Assembly (NCBI RefSeq): GCF_000214595.1 | Contig: NZ_AFIG01000001.1 | Coordinates: forward strand, 972,382 to 1,036,381 | Direction: 5' to 3' | Length of the DNA: 64,000 nucleotides | From: Methylophaga thalassica MP | GTDB lineage: Bacteria > Pseudomonadota > Gammaproteobacteria > Nitrosococcales > Methylophagaceae | Part shown: in pieces, positions 44,994 through 57,195 of the stretch | Layout of the letters: every line of letters begins with the position of its first letter | Numbering within the stretch: position 1 is the first letter of the stretch | The notes under the pieces: generated by a model | What the model was told of the DNA's origin: nothing | What the model saw: the letters and a program-made list of their open reading frames with translations, nothing else | Database searches by the model: none | Program-made: the position numbers and the translations under genes

Positions 44994-46157
44994 ATGAAAA
45001 TATCTCTGCATATACAATGGCTGTCGATTCTCGCTTTACTGTTTTTCTTTACTCTGTTCGCTGTAGACGTGTTTGCCGATGATATTCAGGATGGCATTGC
45101 TGCCTATAAACAAGGTGATTTTCAGACCGCCTATCAGGCATGGCATCAAGCTGCAGAAAACAATGTCGCTGAAGCACAGTGGATGTTAGCTATTTTGTTA
45201 TTAAACGGTCAGGGCGTAAAACAAGATAAAGTCGCTGCCTATTCATGGTTAACGTTAGCTAGCGAAAAACAGCACAAACAAGCCATGATTGACCGCATGG
45301 CCATAAGAGACAGATTAAGTGCAGAAGAATTGATGAACGCTGATACCTTAACTAAGGCATTCAGAGACAAACAAATGGCAAAAACAGCCATTAATCATCA
45401 TAAAGAAAAGGCTTTTCATTGGTTTGAAAAGGCAGCCAAACAGGGGGATCCTCAGGCTCAATATCAACTGGGTGAAATGTTACTGAATGGTGAAGGCGTT
45501 AAACAGGATAAAGTCGCTGCCTATTCCTGGTTTAGTCTGGCCAGTGAACAAAATCAGCCTCAGGCGATTGTGAAGCAGGCACAACTGAAAACCGAGTTAA
45601 GCCGCAGTCAGATTGAAAAAGCCAATGCCTTAATGCTGACTAATCGCGACAACCATTTGATAACGGATAAACCACCTGGTTTGCCGGATTTAGTGAATGA
45701 AGTGAATGAAGTGGATGAAAAAAATAAAGAAAATCAGATTCTTGCAGAACAATCTTCAGTTGACACTTCGTTGTTAGAAGCAAGAGAAAAACCGTCATCA
45801 GAAAAGCTTGATGAACCCGCCAAGCTTACACAAGTAAAACCAGAGACAAAACCAAAGTCAGTGATGACTACTGTCTACCGTGTACAAGTCGGGGCGTTTA
45901 GGTCAAGACAGCAGGTAGATATCGCATTAACGCAGCTAACAAAAAAATCAGCCGCTATCGTTCAGAAATATGAGACAACGATTACCGAACCTGTCGAAAA
46001 TGCAGAAAAACCGGATTTTTATCGCCTCCAGCTGGGTAATTTCGCAGCAAAATCTGAAGCGACAACCTTGTGTCGGCATCTTACTGAAAACAAACAAGCC
46101 TGCTTTGTGGTGACCGCAAATAATATGCAAAAAACCACCGTTGCTAAGCAACCGTGA
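44994..46157 (+). CDS. Sel1-repeat and SPOR-domain envelope protein
   Basis: A 387-residue exported or membrane-anchored protein. An N-terminal hydrophobic segment ends at VFADD. Two Sel1-like blocks (about residues 40-100 and 135-200) both contain GVKQDKVAAYSW followed by LASE. A charged Pro/Glu/Lys linker follows, then a C-terminal SPOR domain (YRVQVGAFRSRQQVD ... YRLQLGNFAAKSEA) that should bind denuded peptidoglycan at the septum. This joins a helical scaffold to a division-site wall binder. Transcribed alone, divergent from the thioesterase gene by 108 bases. Confidence 0.85.
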   Translation: MKISLHIQWLSILALLFFFTLFAVDVFADDIQDGIAAYKQGDFQTAYQAWHQAAENNVAEAQWMLAILLLNGQGVKQDKVAAYSWLTLASEKQHKQAMIDRMAIRDRLSAEELMNADTLTKAFRDKQMAKTAINHHKEKAFHWFEKAAKQGDPQAQYQLGEMLLNGEGVKQDKVAAYSWFSLASEQNQPQAIVKQAQLKTELSRSQIEKANALMLTNRDNHLITDKPPGLPDLVNEVNEVDEKNKENQILAEQSSVDTSLLEAREKPSSEKLDEPAKLTQVKPETKPKSVMTTVYRVQVGAFRSRQQVDIALTQLTKKSAAIVQKYETTITEPVENAEKPDFYRLQLGNFAAKSEATTLCRHLTENKQACFVVTANNMQKTTVAKQP

Positions 46158-46236
46158 CGTGCATGATGCTCTAAAGCTGCCAGGCAGATTTAGATTGAGT
46201 GCTTGATATGTGTTAACCGTTTTTTGCCACGGTAAC

Positions 46237-46587
46237 TTAGGTCAGTTTACTTCGAAACACAAAATAAACCGCACCAACTAAACACAGGCCTGCCCATAGA
46301 TAGTCGAGTTTAAGGGGTTCTTTCAGGTAGAACACGGAAAAGGGAATAAACACCATTAAGGTGATCACTTCCTGAAGAATTTTTAACTGGCCCACATTGA
46401 GTACGGTAAAGCCAATGCGGTTGGCGGGTACTTGTAATAAGTATTCGAATAATGCGATTCCCCAGCTTATCAATGCGGCAATAATCCAGGGTTTATTGTT
46501 GAGTTCTTTTAGGTGAGCGTACCAGGCAAACGTCATAAAAATATTGCTACAAACCAGCAAGGACACACTGACCAGTATTGGATTCAT
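46237..46587 (-). CDS. DMT-superfamily protein (DUF486)
   Basis: A 116-residue, four-helix membrane protein of the DUF486 family: opening SNIFMTFAWYAHLK, EYLLQVPANRIGF, QLKILQEVITLMVFIPFSVFYLKEP and a last helix. It resembles half of a drug/metabolite transporter and would act as a dimer. Substrate unknown. Lies 30 bases downstream of the Smr gene and may share its transcript. Confidence 0.88.
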   Translation of the reverse strand: MNPILVSVSLLVCSNIFMTFAWYAHLKELNNKPWIIAALISWGIALFEYLLQVPANRIGFTVLNVGQLKILQEVITLMVFIPFSVFYLKEPLKLDYLWAGLCLVGAVYFVFRSKLT

Positions 46588-46617
46588 TAACTCTAACCTA
46601 AACGATAAAAACAGCCA

Positions 46618-47172
46618 TTATTCCTGAAATAATCTTTTAAGGAGCACATATAACGCACCTGTGCCGCCATCATCTACCGTTGCACTGCAAAATGCGAGCA
46701 CGATCTGACTTTGTCTTAACCAGTGATTGAGTTTGCTCTTTAGTACAGGCTTGTTATCGCGTGAGCCCCAGCCTTTACCATGGATGATACGCACGCAGCG
46801 TATTTGTTGCTGCTGGCAGAACTCTAAAAACTCGGACAGTGTTGGTTCGGCTTTGGCAATGGTCATACCGTGTAAGTCTAATTCTGCTTCAATATGCACC
46901 TTGCCATTACGCAGCTTGCCGAATAGTTTGTGCTGAATACCGGGGCCACGGTATTCGAGGTATTCCTCGTTGCCTACGGTTTCTGGAGAAAACATATCAG
47001 AGAATGGTTCACCCTGATATTCATCATCAATAATTTTTTGCCGGATAGCTTTTGCAACAGGTTTGGGTTTGTTATGAATCAGACGGTTTTGGCGGATACG
47101 GGTAGCATCGCGCATTTCTTGGCGAAATAATGCAAATTCGTCCTCATCGGTATCGTCATTTTTATTTGCCAT
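46618..47172 (-). CDS. Smr-domain endonuclease-like protein
   Basis: A 184-residue protein with an acidic N-terminal tail and a C-terminal Smr domain (about residues 90-180). The domain has LDLHGMT at its start, RIIHGKGWGS in the middle and GGTGALYVLLKR at the end, the YdaL/SmrA pattern; LDLHG is tied to nuclease activity in this family. I choose the ATG at 47172; a longer frame to 47457 would run antisense through the TPP riboswitch and is rejected. Probably acts on branched or ribosome-associated nucleic acid; not determinable here. Confidence 0.9.
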   Translation of the reverse strand: MANKNDDTDEDEFALFRQEMRDATRIRQNRLIHNKPKPVAKAIRQKIIDDEYQGEPFSDMFSPETVGNEEYLEYRGPGIQHKLFGKLRNGKVHIEAELDLHGMTIAKAEPTLSEFLEFCQQQQIRCVRIIHGKGWGSRDNKPVLKSKLNHWLRQSQIVLAFCSATVDDGGTGALYVLLKRLFQE

Positions 47173-47231
47173 GAGCGTGCGGCTGCCTGCGGATTTAAGT
47201 GAAAGTTGGCCACTATTGTGCCAGATGAGGC

Positions 47232-47261
47232 TTGTGCAAAAAATCCTTTTTGATTTACCAT
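47232..47261 (+). promoter_or_regulatory. Possible sigma-70 promoter of the thiamine operon
   Basis: TTGTGC and TACCAT separated by 18 bases place transcription start at about 47268, two bases before the first paired base of the riboswitch. The match to consensus is modest; position is the main support. Confidence 0.4.
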
Positions 47262-47269
47262 GCGAAACA

Positions 47270-49282
<2,013 letters not shown>

Positions 49283-49283
<1 letters not shown>

Positions 49284-50362
49284 TGAGCCATTATCTCATC
49301 ATCGGTAGTGGCCTGATCGGACGCCTGACAGCTTGGCGTCTGATTCAGGCAGGCTATCGAGTAAGCCTGTTATCTAAAGACGATAAAACCGGCACAGACA
49401 GTGCTGGTTTCATTGCAGCATCTATGGTCGCACCGGCAACCGAAGCGGTGACATCAGAGCCTTTGGTGAAAACAATCGGGCTTCGTTCGTATTCACTTTG
49501 GCCGGAGTGGTTAAGTGAATTAGACGAACCGGTTTTTTATCAGAATCATGGCACGTTGGTGGTCGCTCATCAGGGGGATAAAGCTGAAATGGCGCGTTTT
49601 GAGCAGCGAGCGAATCATGTGCTGGAAGCAGGAGATTTTCAGCGTCTTGATAAAACCTCGCTGGCCGAACGTGAGCCAGAGCTTGCTGAGCGTTTTGAGC
49701 AAGCCCTGTTGTTTGAGCAAGAGTCCTGTATTGATAATCGTCAGCTATATAAACAGCTGACAACGTTTATTGAAACGCATGCTGAGTGGGTGAAAACCGC
49801 TGATATTGGTGAATTAAATCACATTGAAATCGAACGTTTGACACAAGCTTATTTAAAGCGCTCAGCAGATGAGTTTGATGCGGTACTGGATTGCCGTGGT
49901 AATGGCGGGAGAGCGAACTTAGCTGAATTACGCAGTGTGCGTGGTGAAGTGATAAGAGTACAGGCACCTGAGGTCGACTTTAAGCATGCCATTCGGCTGA
50001 TGCATCCACGTTACCCTTTTTATCTGGCGCCACGACCAAATAATGAGTATGTACTGGGTGCGACCGTTATCGAAAGTGATGATCGTTCTCAGCTTACTGT
50101 CCGAAGTGGCCTGGAGTTAATGTCGGCCTTGTATAGCCTGCATAAAGGCTTTGCCGAAGCACGTATTCTGGAAATGGCGGCACATTGTCGACCCGGTCTT
50201 CCCGATAATCTGCCAACCATAAAACGTACTGACTGGGGCTACATCATTAATGGTTTTTATCGGCATGGTTATTTGTTTGCACCTGCTGTCGTTGATGATT
50301 TATGTCAGGTGCTGGCTGGGAATAAAGAACAGATAAAGTTTGGAGCGTTATATGACATCTAA
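49283..50362 (+). CDS. thiO: Glycine oxidase ThiO
   Basis: FAD-dependent amine oxidase that converts glycine to the imine (dehydroglycine) used to build the thiazole. The N-terminal Rossmann motif is IIGSGLIGRLTAWRL, SLLSKD lies at the second strand, and the C-terminal YIINGFYRHGYLFAPAVVDDL is the DAO-family FAD block. 359 residues from the ATG that shares a base with the thiC stop. ThiO use marks an oxygen-dependent route in place of ThiH; no thiH is present. Confidence 0.93.
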
Positions 50363-50567
50363 CCTTATGTTACAGGTTCAGTTGAATGGGGAACCGCTGG
50401 ATATTAATCACGAGCAGACCGTATCGGAATTTGTAGATAAGCAAGATTTCAATGGCCGCTTTGTCATTGTCATTAATGATGAAATGGTAGCGAAATCACG
50501 CTGGCAGGATGTGGTCATTCAAGGGGGAGATCGCATCGATATCGTGTCTCCGATTAGTGGAGGGTGA
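50352..50567 (+). CDS. thiS: Sulfur carrier protein ThiS
   Basis: A 71-residue ubiquitin-fold sulfur carrier ending in SPISGG; the C-terminal Gly-Gly is thiocarboxylated to deliver sulfur for the thiazole. The ATG at 50352 lies inside the end of thiO (11-base overlap) with GGAG 7 bases upstream. The adenylating ThiF is not in this window and must be elsewhere or replaced by MoeB. Confidence 0.93.
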   Translation: MTSNLMLQVQLNGEPLDINHEQTVSEFVDKQDFNGRFVIVINDEMVAKSRWQDVVIQGGDRIDIVSPISGG

Positions 50568-50568
50568 G

Positions 50569-51366
50569 ATGAAAGCATCCAATTGGCAAGTGTATGGGCA
50601 AACGCTTAGTAGTCGGCTCTTTATTGGGACTGCACTCTATCCTTCGCCGAAAGTGATGGTGGACGCCATCAAAGCGTCAAAGGCGGAAGTGATTACCGTG
50701 TCATTACGACGACAAACATCAGCAGATAAACAAAGCGGTGGCCAGTTCTGGCAAATGATAGAGTCGTTAAACTGCCACCTATTACCGAATACTGCAGGTT
50801 GCTACAGTGTAAAAGAAGCCGTTAACACTGCACATATGGCCAGAGAGCTATTTGATACCGACTGGGTCAAATTAGAAGTATTGGGTGACAGTTACAACTT
50901 GCAACCCGATCCGTTTGCCTTGGTTGAAGCCACTAAAATATTGATTTCTGACGGTTTTAAAGTGTTCCCTTACTGTACAGATGATTTAGTGCTGTGTCAG
51001 AAGCTTGTCGAACTCGGCTGTGAAGTCTTGATGCCTTGGGGGGCTCCTATTGGCAGTGGGCAGGGATTACTGAATCCTTATGCATTAAAAACGCTAAGGG
51101 AGCGTTTACCGAACATTACCTTATTGGTTGATGCGGGGATAGGCAAACCCTCTGATGCTGTTCAGGCCTTGGAGTTAGGTTATGACGGTATTTTACTCAA
51201 TACCGCAATCGCAGAAGCACTGGAGCCAGAGAAAATGGCTTATGCTTTTGCGGATGCCATTAATGCGGGGCGTTTGGCCTATGAAGCAGGGGTGATGCCT
51301 AAACGTGATAACGCCAAACCCAGTACACCGACCTTAGATCAGCCAATCTGGCAACAACATGGATAA
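50569..51366 (+). CDS. thiG: Thiazole synthase
   Basis: TIM-barrel enzyme that forms the thiazole phosphate from DXP, dehydroglycine and ThiS-thiocarboxylate. Blocks include [58 protein letters not shown] and [13 protein letters not shown]. The ATG at 50569 follows the thiS stop by one base and has GGAGGG 5 bases before it, giving 265 residues, the normal length. It overlaps thiDE by 8 bases. Confidence 0.95.
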   Translation: MKASNWQVYGQTLSSRLFIGTALYPSPKVMVDAIKASKAEVITVSLRRQTSADKQSGGQFWQMIESLNCHLLPNTAGCYSVKEAVNTAHMARELFDTDWVKLEVLGDSYNLQPDPFALVEATKILISDGFKVFPYCTDDLVLCQKLVELGCEVLMPWGAPIGSGQGLLNPYALKTLRERLPNITLLVDAGIGKPSDAVQALELGYDGILLNTAIAEALEPEKMAYAFADAINAGRLAYEAGVMPKRDNAKPSTPTLDQPIWQQHG

Positions 51367-52834
51367 TCCTGTTCAAAAGCCTGCCGTGCTTTTAATCGGA
51401 GGGTTGGATCCGCAAGGTTGTGCTGGTATTAGCGCTGATATCATGACGGTGCAGAATCACGGTTGTCACCCTTTGCCATTAATCACTGCGTTAACGGAGC
51501 AGAGTTCACAAGGGCTGACAGAGTTGGGTCTGGTGAGTCCATCAAAGATGATGGCGCAGTATGAAAACTGTATTAACGATTTTGATATCAAAGCGATAAA
51601 GATCGGGCTGATTCCACATATCATCACAGCACAATACATCAAAGAAATGCTGTTGGATTTTAGCGGGCCAGTCATTTTAGATCCGGTGCTTGCGAGTACC
51701 AGTGGTGGTGTGACCGTACCTGATGAGGTGAAAGCGTTCATCCGTGATGAGATTATTCCCTTAGTGACCATAGTCACACCAAACCTGCCTGAGTTGGCGG
51801 CGTTGACACGAACGAATCTCAGTGTGGAAGAAGGGGCGAAATCATTACGTCAAAAAGGTGTGTCAGCGTGTTTGATTAAAGGGGGACATGCTGAGAGTGC
51901 CTTAGCAATAGATTATTTTTCATCTGAATTAGCGGATTTTTATCTTTATAACGATAAAACGGTAAGCCAGGTTCGTGGCACAGGTTGTGTATTGGCTTCT
52001 GCATTGGCCTCACAGCTTGCCTGTGGACAAGATCTCCGTGATGCCGTTGTGCTTGCCAAGGCTTATGTGAGTCGTGGCATACGGCTTTCAGCAAAGGCTG
52101 GGCCGTATCAGGTCATCAGACATAGTCAGCAAGATATTGCCTTAGTGGATTTTCCTAAGCTTTGTTATCAGCCTGAACTGATTGGGCAGACCTTTAATTT
52201 CCCCAATTGCCCGGAATTAGGTATTTATCCGGTGGTAGATAACGCAGACTGGGTGGAAAAGCTTATTGATGAAGGTATTCATACCATCCAACTGCGGGTA
52301 AAAGATTCCGATGATGAGTCGACAAAACAGCAAATCGTATCCGCTCTAGCTTATTTAAACGATAAATCGGTACAGTTTTTTGTCAATGACCATTGGCAAA
52401 CAGCCATTGAATTAGGCGCCTATGGTGTGCATCTGGGGCAGGAAGATCTGCATGATGCCAATTTAAAAACATTGGCTGAGGCAGGACTGAGATTGGGTAT
52501 TTCTACGCACTCTTATTGGGAGCTTGCTCGAGCTCTTGCCGTGAATCCAAGCTATATTGCTTTGGGGCCCATTTATGAAACTACCAGTAAGCAGATGCCG
52601 TTTTCTCCTCAGGGCATAGAGCGCTTACAACAATGGGTCGATTTATTAAAAAGTCACTATCCAGTTGTGGCTATCGGCGGCATTACCCTTGAACGAGCAG
52701 AGCAACTCAAGGCCACTGGCGTCGGCTCGGTCGCGATGATTACAGCTATTACGCAAGCGAATGATTACAAAACAGTCACGCGACAATTATTGGATTTGTG
52801 GCAAGAGATCAGTTCTTACCCAGATCAGGTTTAA
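51359..52834 (+). CDS. thiDE: Fused HMP-P kinase / thiamine-phosphate synthase
   Basis: A 491-residue two-domain protein. Residues ~1-265 are ThiD-like ([46 protein letters not shown]), phosphorylating HMP-P. Residues ~285-485 are ThiE ([60 protein letters not shown]), joining HMP-PP and thiazole phosphate into thiamine phosphate. The fusion puts the last two steps on one chain. Last gene of the operon; its 3' end overlaps the opposite gene by 26 bases and no terminator is seen. Confidence 0.95.
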   Translation: MDNPVQKPAVLLIGGLDPQGCAGISADIMTVQNHGCHPLPLITALTEQSSQGLTELGLVSPSKMMAQYENCINDFDIKAIKIGLIPHIITAQYIKEMLLDFSGPVILDPVLASTSGGVTVPDEVKAFIRDEIIPLVTIVTPNLPELAALTRTNLSVEEGAKSLRQKGVSACLIKGGHAESALAIDYFSSELADFYLYNDKTVSQVRGTGCVLASALASQLACGQDLRDAVVLAKAYVSRGIRLSAKAGPYQVIRHSQQDIALVDFPKLCYQPELIGQTFNFPNCPELGIYPVVDNADWVEKLIDEGIHTIQLRVKDSDDESTKQQIVSALAYLNDKSVQFFVNDHWQTAIELGAYGVHLGQEDLHDANLKTLAEAGLRLGISTHSYWELARALAVNPSYIALGPIYETTSKQMPFSPQGIERLQQWVDLLKSHYPVVAIGGITLERAEQLKATGVGSVAMITAITQANDYKTVTRQLLDLWQEISSYPDQV

Positions 52835-53708
52835 CCTCTCCCCACTGTGGTCCGATATCCAGTTTATGCTGCTGACTGTAGCGGTATTCCTGATACTGAA
52901 TAAGTTTATCGCCGCTGGACTCGGCTTGCTTATCATCAGTAAATGAGGGTGTCTCAGGAGCAACATAGTCACTGGCTGTCAGATCTTCATTTTTGAGATG
53001 TTTATTTTCATTCGACAATTGTTGGATTTGTTTAATCAGCTCCTGGTTTGTCGATTGTTGTTTATTCAATTGCTGCTGTAATGCCATGACTTCTTTTAGC
53101 AATTTGTCCGGCGAAGTTGTATCTGTACTTGCTGTATTTGTTCCTGAGCTGTTAGTGGGCGAGGCATCGGTTCCCGTTGATGTATCATTGACTGTCGGAG
53201 CTGACTCGGGCGCTGTATCTGTGGCCGCCATTGAATTATCGACATCTGGCAGAGGATCGATCAGGTTATCCGATGGGATAATATTGCCATTTTCATCGGT
53301 TTGTTTTTTTACCACGGTGGGAAGTGTGACACTTTCTTCTTCGTCACTTTCCATATCGATATCAACGGGAGGTAAGGCTGTTTCTTCCTCGTTATCTGCA
53401 GAGACAGGATCTGTAACATCTGACTCCGAAACGGCATCACCGTCTTCAATGAGCATAGGATCGGCTTCCTCAGCAGTATCATTTGAACCCATCAGAAAAA
53501 AAGCCGCTAAACCACCAATAAGCGATAAAGCTGCCAGACCAATCCCGATTTTTATCAGTAGCGATGTCGATAGGCCAAGTAATTTTGGCTTCTGTTTGCT
53601 ATCGCCTTTGTCTTTACTCTCGTTATCGCGCTCTGACCTTTGCTCCGGTTCGGGACTAGGGCTTTCATCAGTCGCTTCTTCGATAATGTCGTTATTGTCT
53701 TCAGCCAT
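52809..53708 (-). CDS. Acidic single-pass membrane protein with coiled coil
   Basis: A 299-residue protein I do not recognise. An acidic, Glu/Ser-rich cytoplasmic tail (~44 residues) is followed by one helix (IKIGIGLAALSLIGGLAAFF), then a long Asp/Glu/Thr/Ser-rich low-complexity periplasmic region. A coiled coil lies at about 200-245 (LLKEVMALQQQLNKQQSTN, IQQLSNENKHL). The layout resembles tether or scaffold proteins at the cell envelope, but no domain is assignable. It starts 66 bases from the antiporter gene, and both face the same way. Confidence 0.7.
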   Translation of the reverse strand: MAEDNNDIIEEATDESPSPEPEQRSERDNESKDKGDSKQKPKLLGLSTSLLIKIGIGLAALSLIGGLAAFFLMGSNDTAEEADPMLIEDGDAVSESDVTDPVSADNEEETALPPVDIDMESDEEESVTLPTVVKKQTDENGNIIPSDNLIDPLPDVDNSMAATDTAPESAPTVNDTSTGTDASPTNSSGTNTASTDTTSPDKLLKEVMALQQQLNKQQSTNQELIKQIQQLSNENKHLKNEDLTASDYVAPETPSFTDDKQAESSGDKLIQYQEYRYSQQHKLDIGPQWGEVKPDLGKN

Positions 53709-53774
53709 GCTGTTGCATCTACCTCAACCATTTATTCCTAGTTGATATATCGGCTTTGATCATGAAATCTTTTG

Positions 53775-55655
53775 TTATGAAGGCAAACGATTTTCATCAA
53801 GACTGCCATCGACTTCAGGTCCACTCATTTCAGCTGGGGTCAGATCGCCTTCATCTTGCACCAGAGCGACAATGGTCCAGCCCATTTCTGGTTGCAATGA
53901 TTCTGCAGCGGTAAAAAAGCGCAGACGTTTGCGGGGATTGAATGCAAACAATGGCGTGACGCGGCGACCATGTTCGCGCAAATAATCGGCAAAACTAAAG
54001 TTTTCAGTCAACTTGGTTTGTTTTATTTTGGCGCCTTTTGAAATCAGGCTAGCCATTTTGGCATAGGTAATTTCATTACCGAAGAGCACATGCGAGTCAT
54101 GACTGATAGCTTTTCGCGATTTGACGATGCTGCGTTCTTTATCTTTTTCTTTATCAGTTGATAAAAAGTAAACGCGGTTACTGCCAAATTCCGATTTATA
54201 GCGCATACACGCCAGTGCATTGAGTTCGCTCTGTGGCGTTAGTGCCAGTATTTGGCCCAGTCCAATAAGATCCAGGTGACGGTCAGCATGTTCAGACACC
54301 GCATTACCATAGTAAGTATCCATGCCTTTCATACGGGCTTCTTTGACATTACTCCAGCTTCCATCGGTGAGACGGGTTCTAAAGCCATTATCGTTTAATG
54401 CCTGAGCCACCACACGGGCAACTGAATTAGCACCAACAATAAGAAAACCACTGTCATCAGGTTCGGCAACACCCAGACGTTTTGCAATAAATTTAGCGGT
54501 AGCACCTTGTACAAGAACGGTACCGATAATAATGGCAAACGATAACGGTACTAGCAGGTCGGCCTTGTCGTAACCAATGTCCTGTAAACGAAGAGCAAAT
54601 AATGCAGTCACTGCTGCGGCAACAATACCGCGTGGCCCAATCCAACTGATCATCGCTTTTTCTTGCCATGTTAAGTCTGAACCAATCGAGCAGAGAAACA
54701 CTTTCACTGGACGTACGACAAACTGAATAAATAAGAACAGGATGACCGCACCGAGACCAAGCTGGGTAAATGAGTCAAGGTTAAGACGTGCAGCAAGTAA
54801 GATAAATAAGCCGGAAATCAGAAAGATACTCAGATCTTCTTTAAAGTCGAGGATGTTTTCAACTTGCACGTTTTTCATATTGGCCAACCAGATACCGAGC
54901 ACGGTAACGGTAAGCAAACCCGATTCTTCCGAAATTTCGTTCGATACGGCAAAGGTGCCAAAGACTAGTGCCAGAGCCGCCACATTGTGCAAGTATTCAG
55001 GTAATAAATGTCGGCGCAGTAACAGACCAAAACCATAACCTGCCGTCGCACCAATTACCAAACCCACAGCAATGGTTTTAGCGAACATATAAAGGGTATG
55101 ACCAACTTCTGCATGTCCTTGAAGTTGTATGGATAAAAGCACTTCGAACACCAAAACGGCAAGAATGGCACCGAGTGGATCAATAACAATACCTTCCCAA
55201 CGCAACACATTCGAGATTTTGGCATTTGGCCGAACGGTTCTCAGCATGGGGACGATAACGGTAGGACCGGTTACCACCATGATGGCACCAAATAAAATGG
55301 CCAGAGCCCAGGGGAAATCCAACAGAATATGTGTGGCAACCGCGATGGCGGACCAGGTGATGAGCACACCAAGAGTTAAAATATTACGAACAACTTTTTG
55401 TAAACCGCGTATTTCTTCAAATTTAAGTGTCAAACTTCCTTCAAACAGAATGACAGCAACGGCCAGAGACACTGTAGGGAATAGTAAGTCACCAAATAAG
55501 CCTTCAGGGTCTAACCAGCCGGTTACCGGACCAAGAATAATACCTGCGATTAATAGCAGAACGATGGCGGGTAATTTAATCCACCAGGCCAGCCACTGAC
55601 ATACGATGGCGATAATTCCAATAACTGACAGTGCCATGACTGCTTCTTGATTCAT
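53775..55655 (-). CDS. CPA1-type Na+(K+)/H+ antiporter with C-terminal RCK-like region
   Basis: A 626-residue protein. About 12 helices fill residues 5-395 (LLIAGIILGPVTGWLDPEGL, GAIMVVTGPTVIVPML with the TGPT discontinuous helix, SWIGPRGIVAAAV with the conserved GPRG). A C-terminal region from ~400 begins with FLIVGANSVARVVAQAL, a TrkA-N-like nucleotide-binding fold, here with D-x-x-W replacing the usual acidic strand end. It exchanges protons for Na+ or K+; the RCK-like part suggests nucleotide gating. Start ATG at 55655 has AAGG upstream. Confidence 0.88.
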   Translation of the reverse strand: MNQEAVMALSVIGIIAIVCQWLAWWIKLPAIVLLLIAGIILGPVTGWLDPEGLFGDLLFPTVSLAVAVILFEGSLTLKFEEIRGLQKVVRNILTLGVLITWSAIAVATHILLDFPWALAILFGAIMVVTGPTVIVPMLRTVRPNAKISNVLRWEGIVIDPLGAILAVLVFEVLLSIQLQGHAEVGHTLYMFAKTIAVGLVIGATAGYGFGLLLRRHLLPEYLHNVAALALVFGTFAVSNEISEESGLLTVTVLGIWLANMKNVQVENILDFKEDLSIFLISGLFILLAARLNLDSFTQLGLGAVILFLFIQFVVRPVKVFLCSIGSDLTWQEKAMISWIGPRGIVAAAVTALFALRLQDIGYDKADLLVPLSFAIIIGTVLVQGATAKFIAKRLGVAEPDDSGFLIVGANSVARVVAQALNDNGFRTRLTDGSWSNVKEARMKGMDTYYGNAVSEHADRHLDLIGLGQILALTPQSELNALACMRYKSEFGSNRVYFLSTDKEKDKERSIVKSRKAISHDSHVLFGNEITYAKMASLISKGAKIKQTKLTENFSFADYLREHGRRVTPLFAFNPRKRLRFFTAAESLQPEMGWTIVALVQDEGDLTPAEMSGPEVDGSLDENRLPS

Positions 55656-55731
55656 TCTCTTCCTTTAGCTCAATGGAGCAGTGATAAACGGTATGTAATG
55701 GTGACACTAATTAGCTTTGTCGAAAAGACTT

Positions 55732-56577
55732 TTACCTGACTAATTCAATTTCAGCCCGGCGATTATAGGCTCGTCCTTTTGGGGTTTTATTCGTTGCAGC
55801 GGGATCATGATCAACAAAGGAACGCAGTACGATTTTATCTGCTGGAACTTCATATTTGCTAACAAAAAAGTCACGAATGGTTTTAGCCCGTGCTTCTGAT
55901 AACGGCATATTTAAGCGTTTACGACCAAAGCTGTCGGTATGACTGGTGATGATGATTTGATTCACACTGTCATCCACTTTTACATACTCAGCTACCCGTG
56001 TGAGCGCATTGATAGACGCTTTGTCCAGATTAGCTTTTTCTGATTCAAAATAAACAGTGAGTTTTCTGATTTCATCAAAGCTATCTGGATATAGATTGCT
56101 TAAACACTGTTGAAATGCGGGTAAGGAATCATTGAACTTCACCGTGGATAACTTCACCGTGGTATCGCCATTATAAGATTGAGATTGATAACGGATGATC
56201 GGGAAACGGCCATCCTGCATTTTTGCCAGTGCTTGTTGTGCTAATACTCCGTCAAAAATAAATTCGCGTTGACCGGATATGGTCGGCAAGGTGGCTAATG
56301 TGTCGTATTGCTCTGTGTTTTGCCAGGGCGCTGCAGACATTTCTAACAGTACGGTGTCTTGTTCGGCTGAAAGGCTGTCAGTGATAAATTTTAATTGTAA
56401 TGCCTGACCATTACGACGATAAAAACCTGCCTGACCAAAGCTGGGTATGGTTTGCATGAGCGAACACTCAAGTGGTGACTCAATAACGTTCCAATTGGTA
56501 TCTGTGACCGGAGCCTGAAACTCTTCGGCATAAACAGAACTGGTAAACAACAGCGAGGCAATAATCAATTTCAACAT
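55732..56577 (-). CDS. motY: Sodium-type flagellar motor protein MotY
   Basis: A 281-residue periplasmic protein. The signal peptide ends at VYA. The N-terminal MotY domain has SPLECSLMQTIPSFGQAGF, with the paired Cys (C38 and a later Cys before the second domain), and the C-terminal OmpA-like peptidoglycan-binding domain has ITSHTDSFGRKRLN and LSEARAKTI. MotY forms the T ring that holds stator units around the polar flagellar motor in Vibrio-type systems. It follows apt by 4 bases; no FliA promoter was found directly upstream. Confidence 0.88.
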   Translation of the reverse strand: MLKLIIASLLFTSSVYAEEFQAPVTDTNWNVIESPLECSLMQTIPSFGQAGFYRRNGQALQLKFITDSLSAEQDTVLLEMSAAPWQNTEQYDTLATLPTISGQREFIFDGVLAQQALAKMQDGRFPIIRYQSQSYNGDTTVKLSTVKFNDSLPAFQQCLSNLYPDSFDEIRKLTVYFESEKANLDKASINALTRVAEYVKVDDSVNQIIITSHTDSFGRKRLNMPLSEARAKTIRDFFVSKYEVPADKIVLRSFVDHDPAATNKTPKGRAYNRRAEIELVR

Positions 56578-56581
56578 GATT

Positions 56582-57097
56582 TTAGTAACTTATTAGCGTG
56601 TGTATAGGGTAAGACGTTAAATTGTTACGGCCTTGTAAAAAACCAAGTTCCATAACAAAGGCACAGGCGACTACTTCGCCACCCAGATGTTCGATTAATT
56701 CGCAGCTTGCCCGAGCCGTTCCACCAGTAGCCAGCACATCGTCAATCACTAAAATTCTGTCACCGGCACTAATCGCGTCGATGTGGGCTTCTAATGATGC
56801 TGTGCCATACTCAAGTGCATAGTCGATACGCTGAACATCATAAGGTAATTTACCTGGCTTACGCAGAGGAATAAAGCCAACACCTAGCTCCCAGGCCGCC
56901 AGAGAACCAAAAATAAATCCTCTTGCTTCCATTCCCGCCACCGCGGTAATGGATTCTTGCTTAAACGGACGGATTAATTCTTCAATACATTCCTTGAGCA
57001 GCAGCGGGTCTTGTACCAATGGCGTAATATCCTTGAATACAATGCCTGGTGAAGGGAAGTCTGGGATGTCTCTGATTTTAGCTTTCAGCTTTTGCAT
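56582..57097 (-). CDS. apt: Adenine phosphoribosyltransferase
   Basis: Purine-salvage enzyme joining adenine and PRPP to AMP. The 171-residue protein shows FPSPGIVFKDITP, the AGMEARGFIFG adenine-side block, FIPLRKPGKLP and the PRPP loop ILVIDDVLATGGTA. Normal length. Divergent from the lipoprotein gene, and upstream of motY in the same direction with a 4-base gap, so motY probably relies on the apt transcript. Confidence 0.96.
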   Translation of the reverse strand: MQKLKAKIRDIPDFPSPGIVFKDITPLVQDPLLLKECIEELIRPFKQESITAVAGMEARGFIFGSLAAWELGVGFIPLRKPGKLPYDVQRIDYALEYGTASLEAHIDAISAGDRILVIDDVLATGGTARASCELIEHLGGEVVACAFVMELGFLQGRNNLTSYPIHTLISY

Positions 57098-57195
57098 AAT
57101 AATCTCATTGAGCGAATTGGCGATCAGCGTCTATTATATCGGCAGTAATCGTCCGCTTTTTAATGACAAACGAATTAACTACAAAAGGAACCATT

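Noticed and set aside
52993-53745. 250-codon plus-strand frame rich in Ser and Val
   Set aside because: It is the complement of the acidic membrane protein gene; Asp/Glu/Ser/Thr codons read backwards give Ser/Val runs. No ribosome site.
55129-55599. 156-codon frame on the plus strand inside the antiporter gene
   Set aside because: Antisense shadow; Arg/Thr/Ser-rich translation without domain features.
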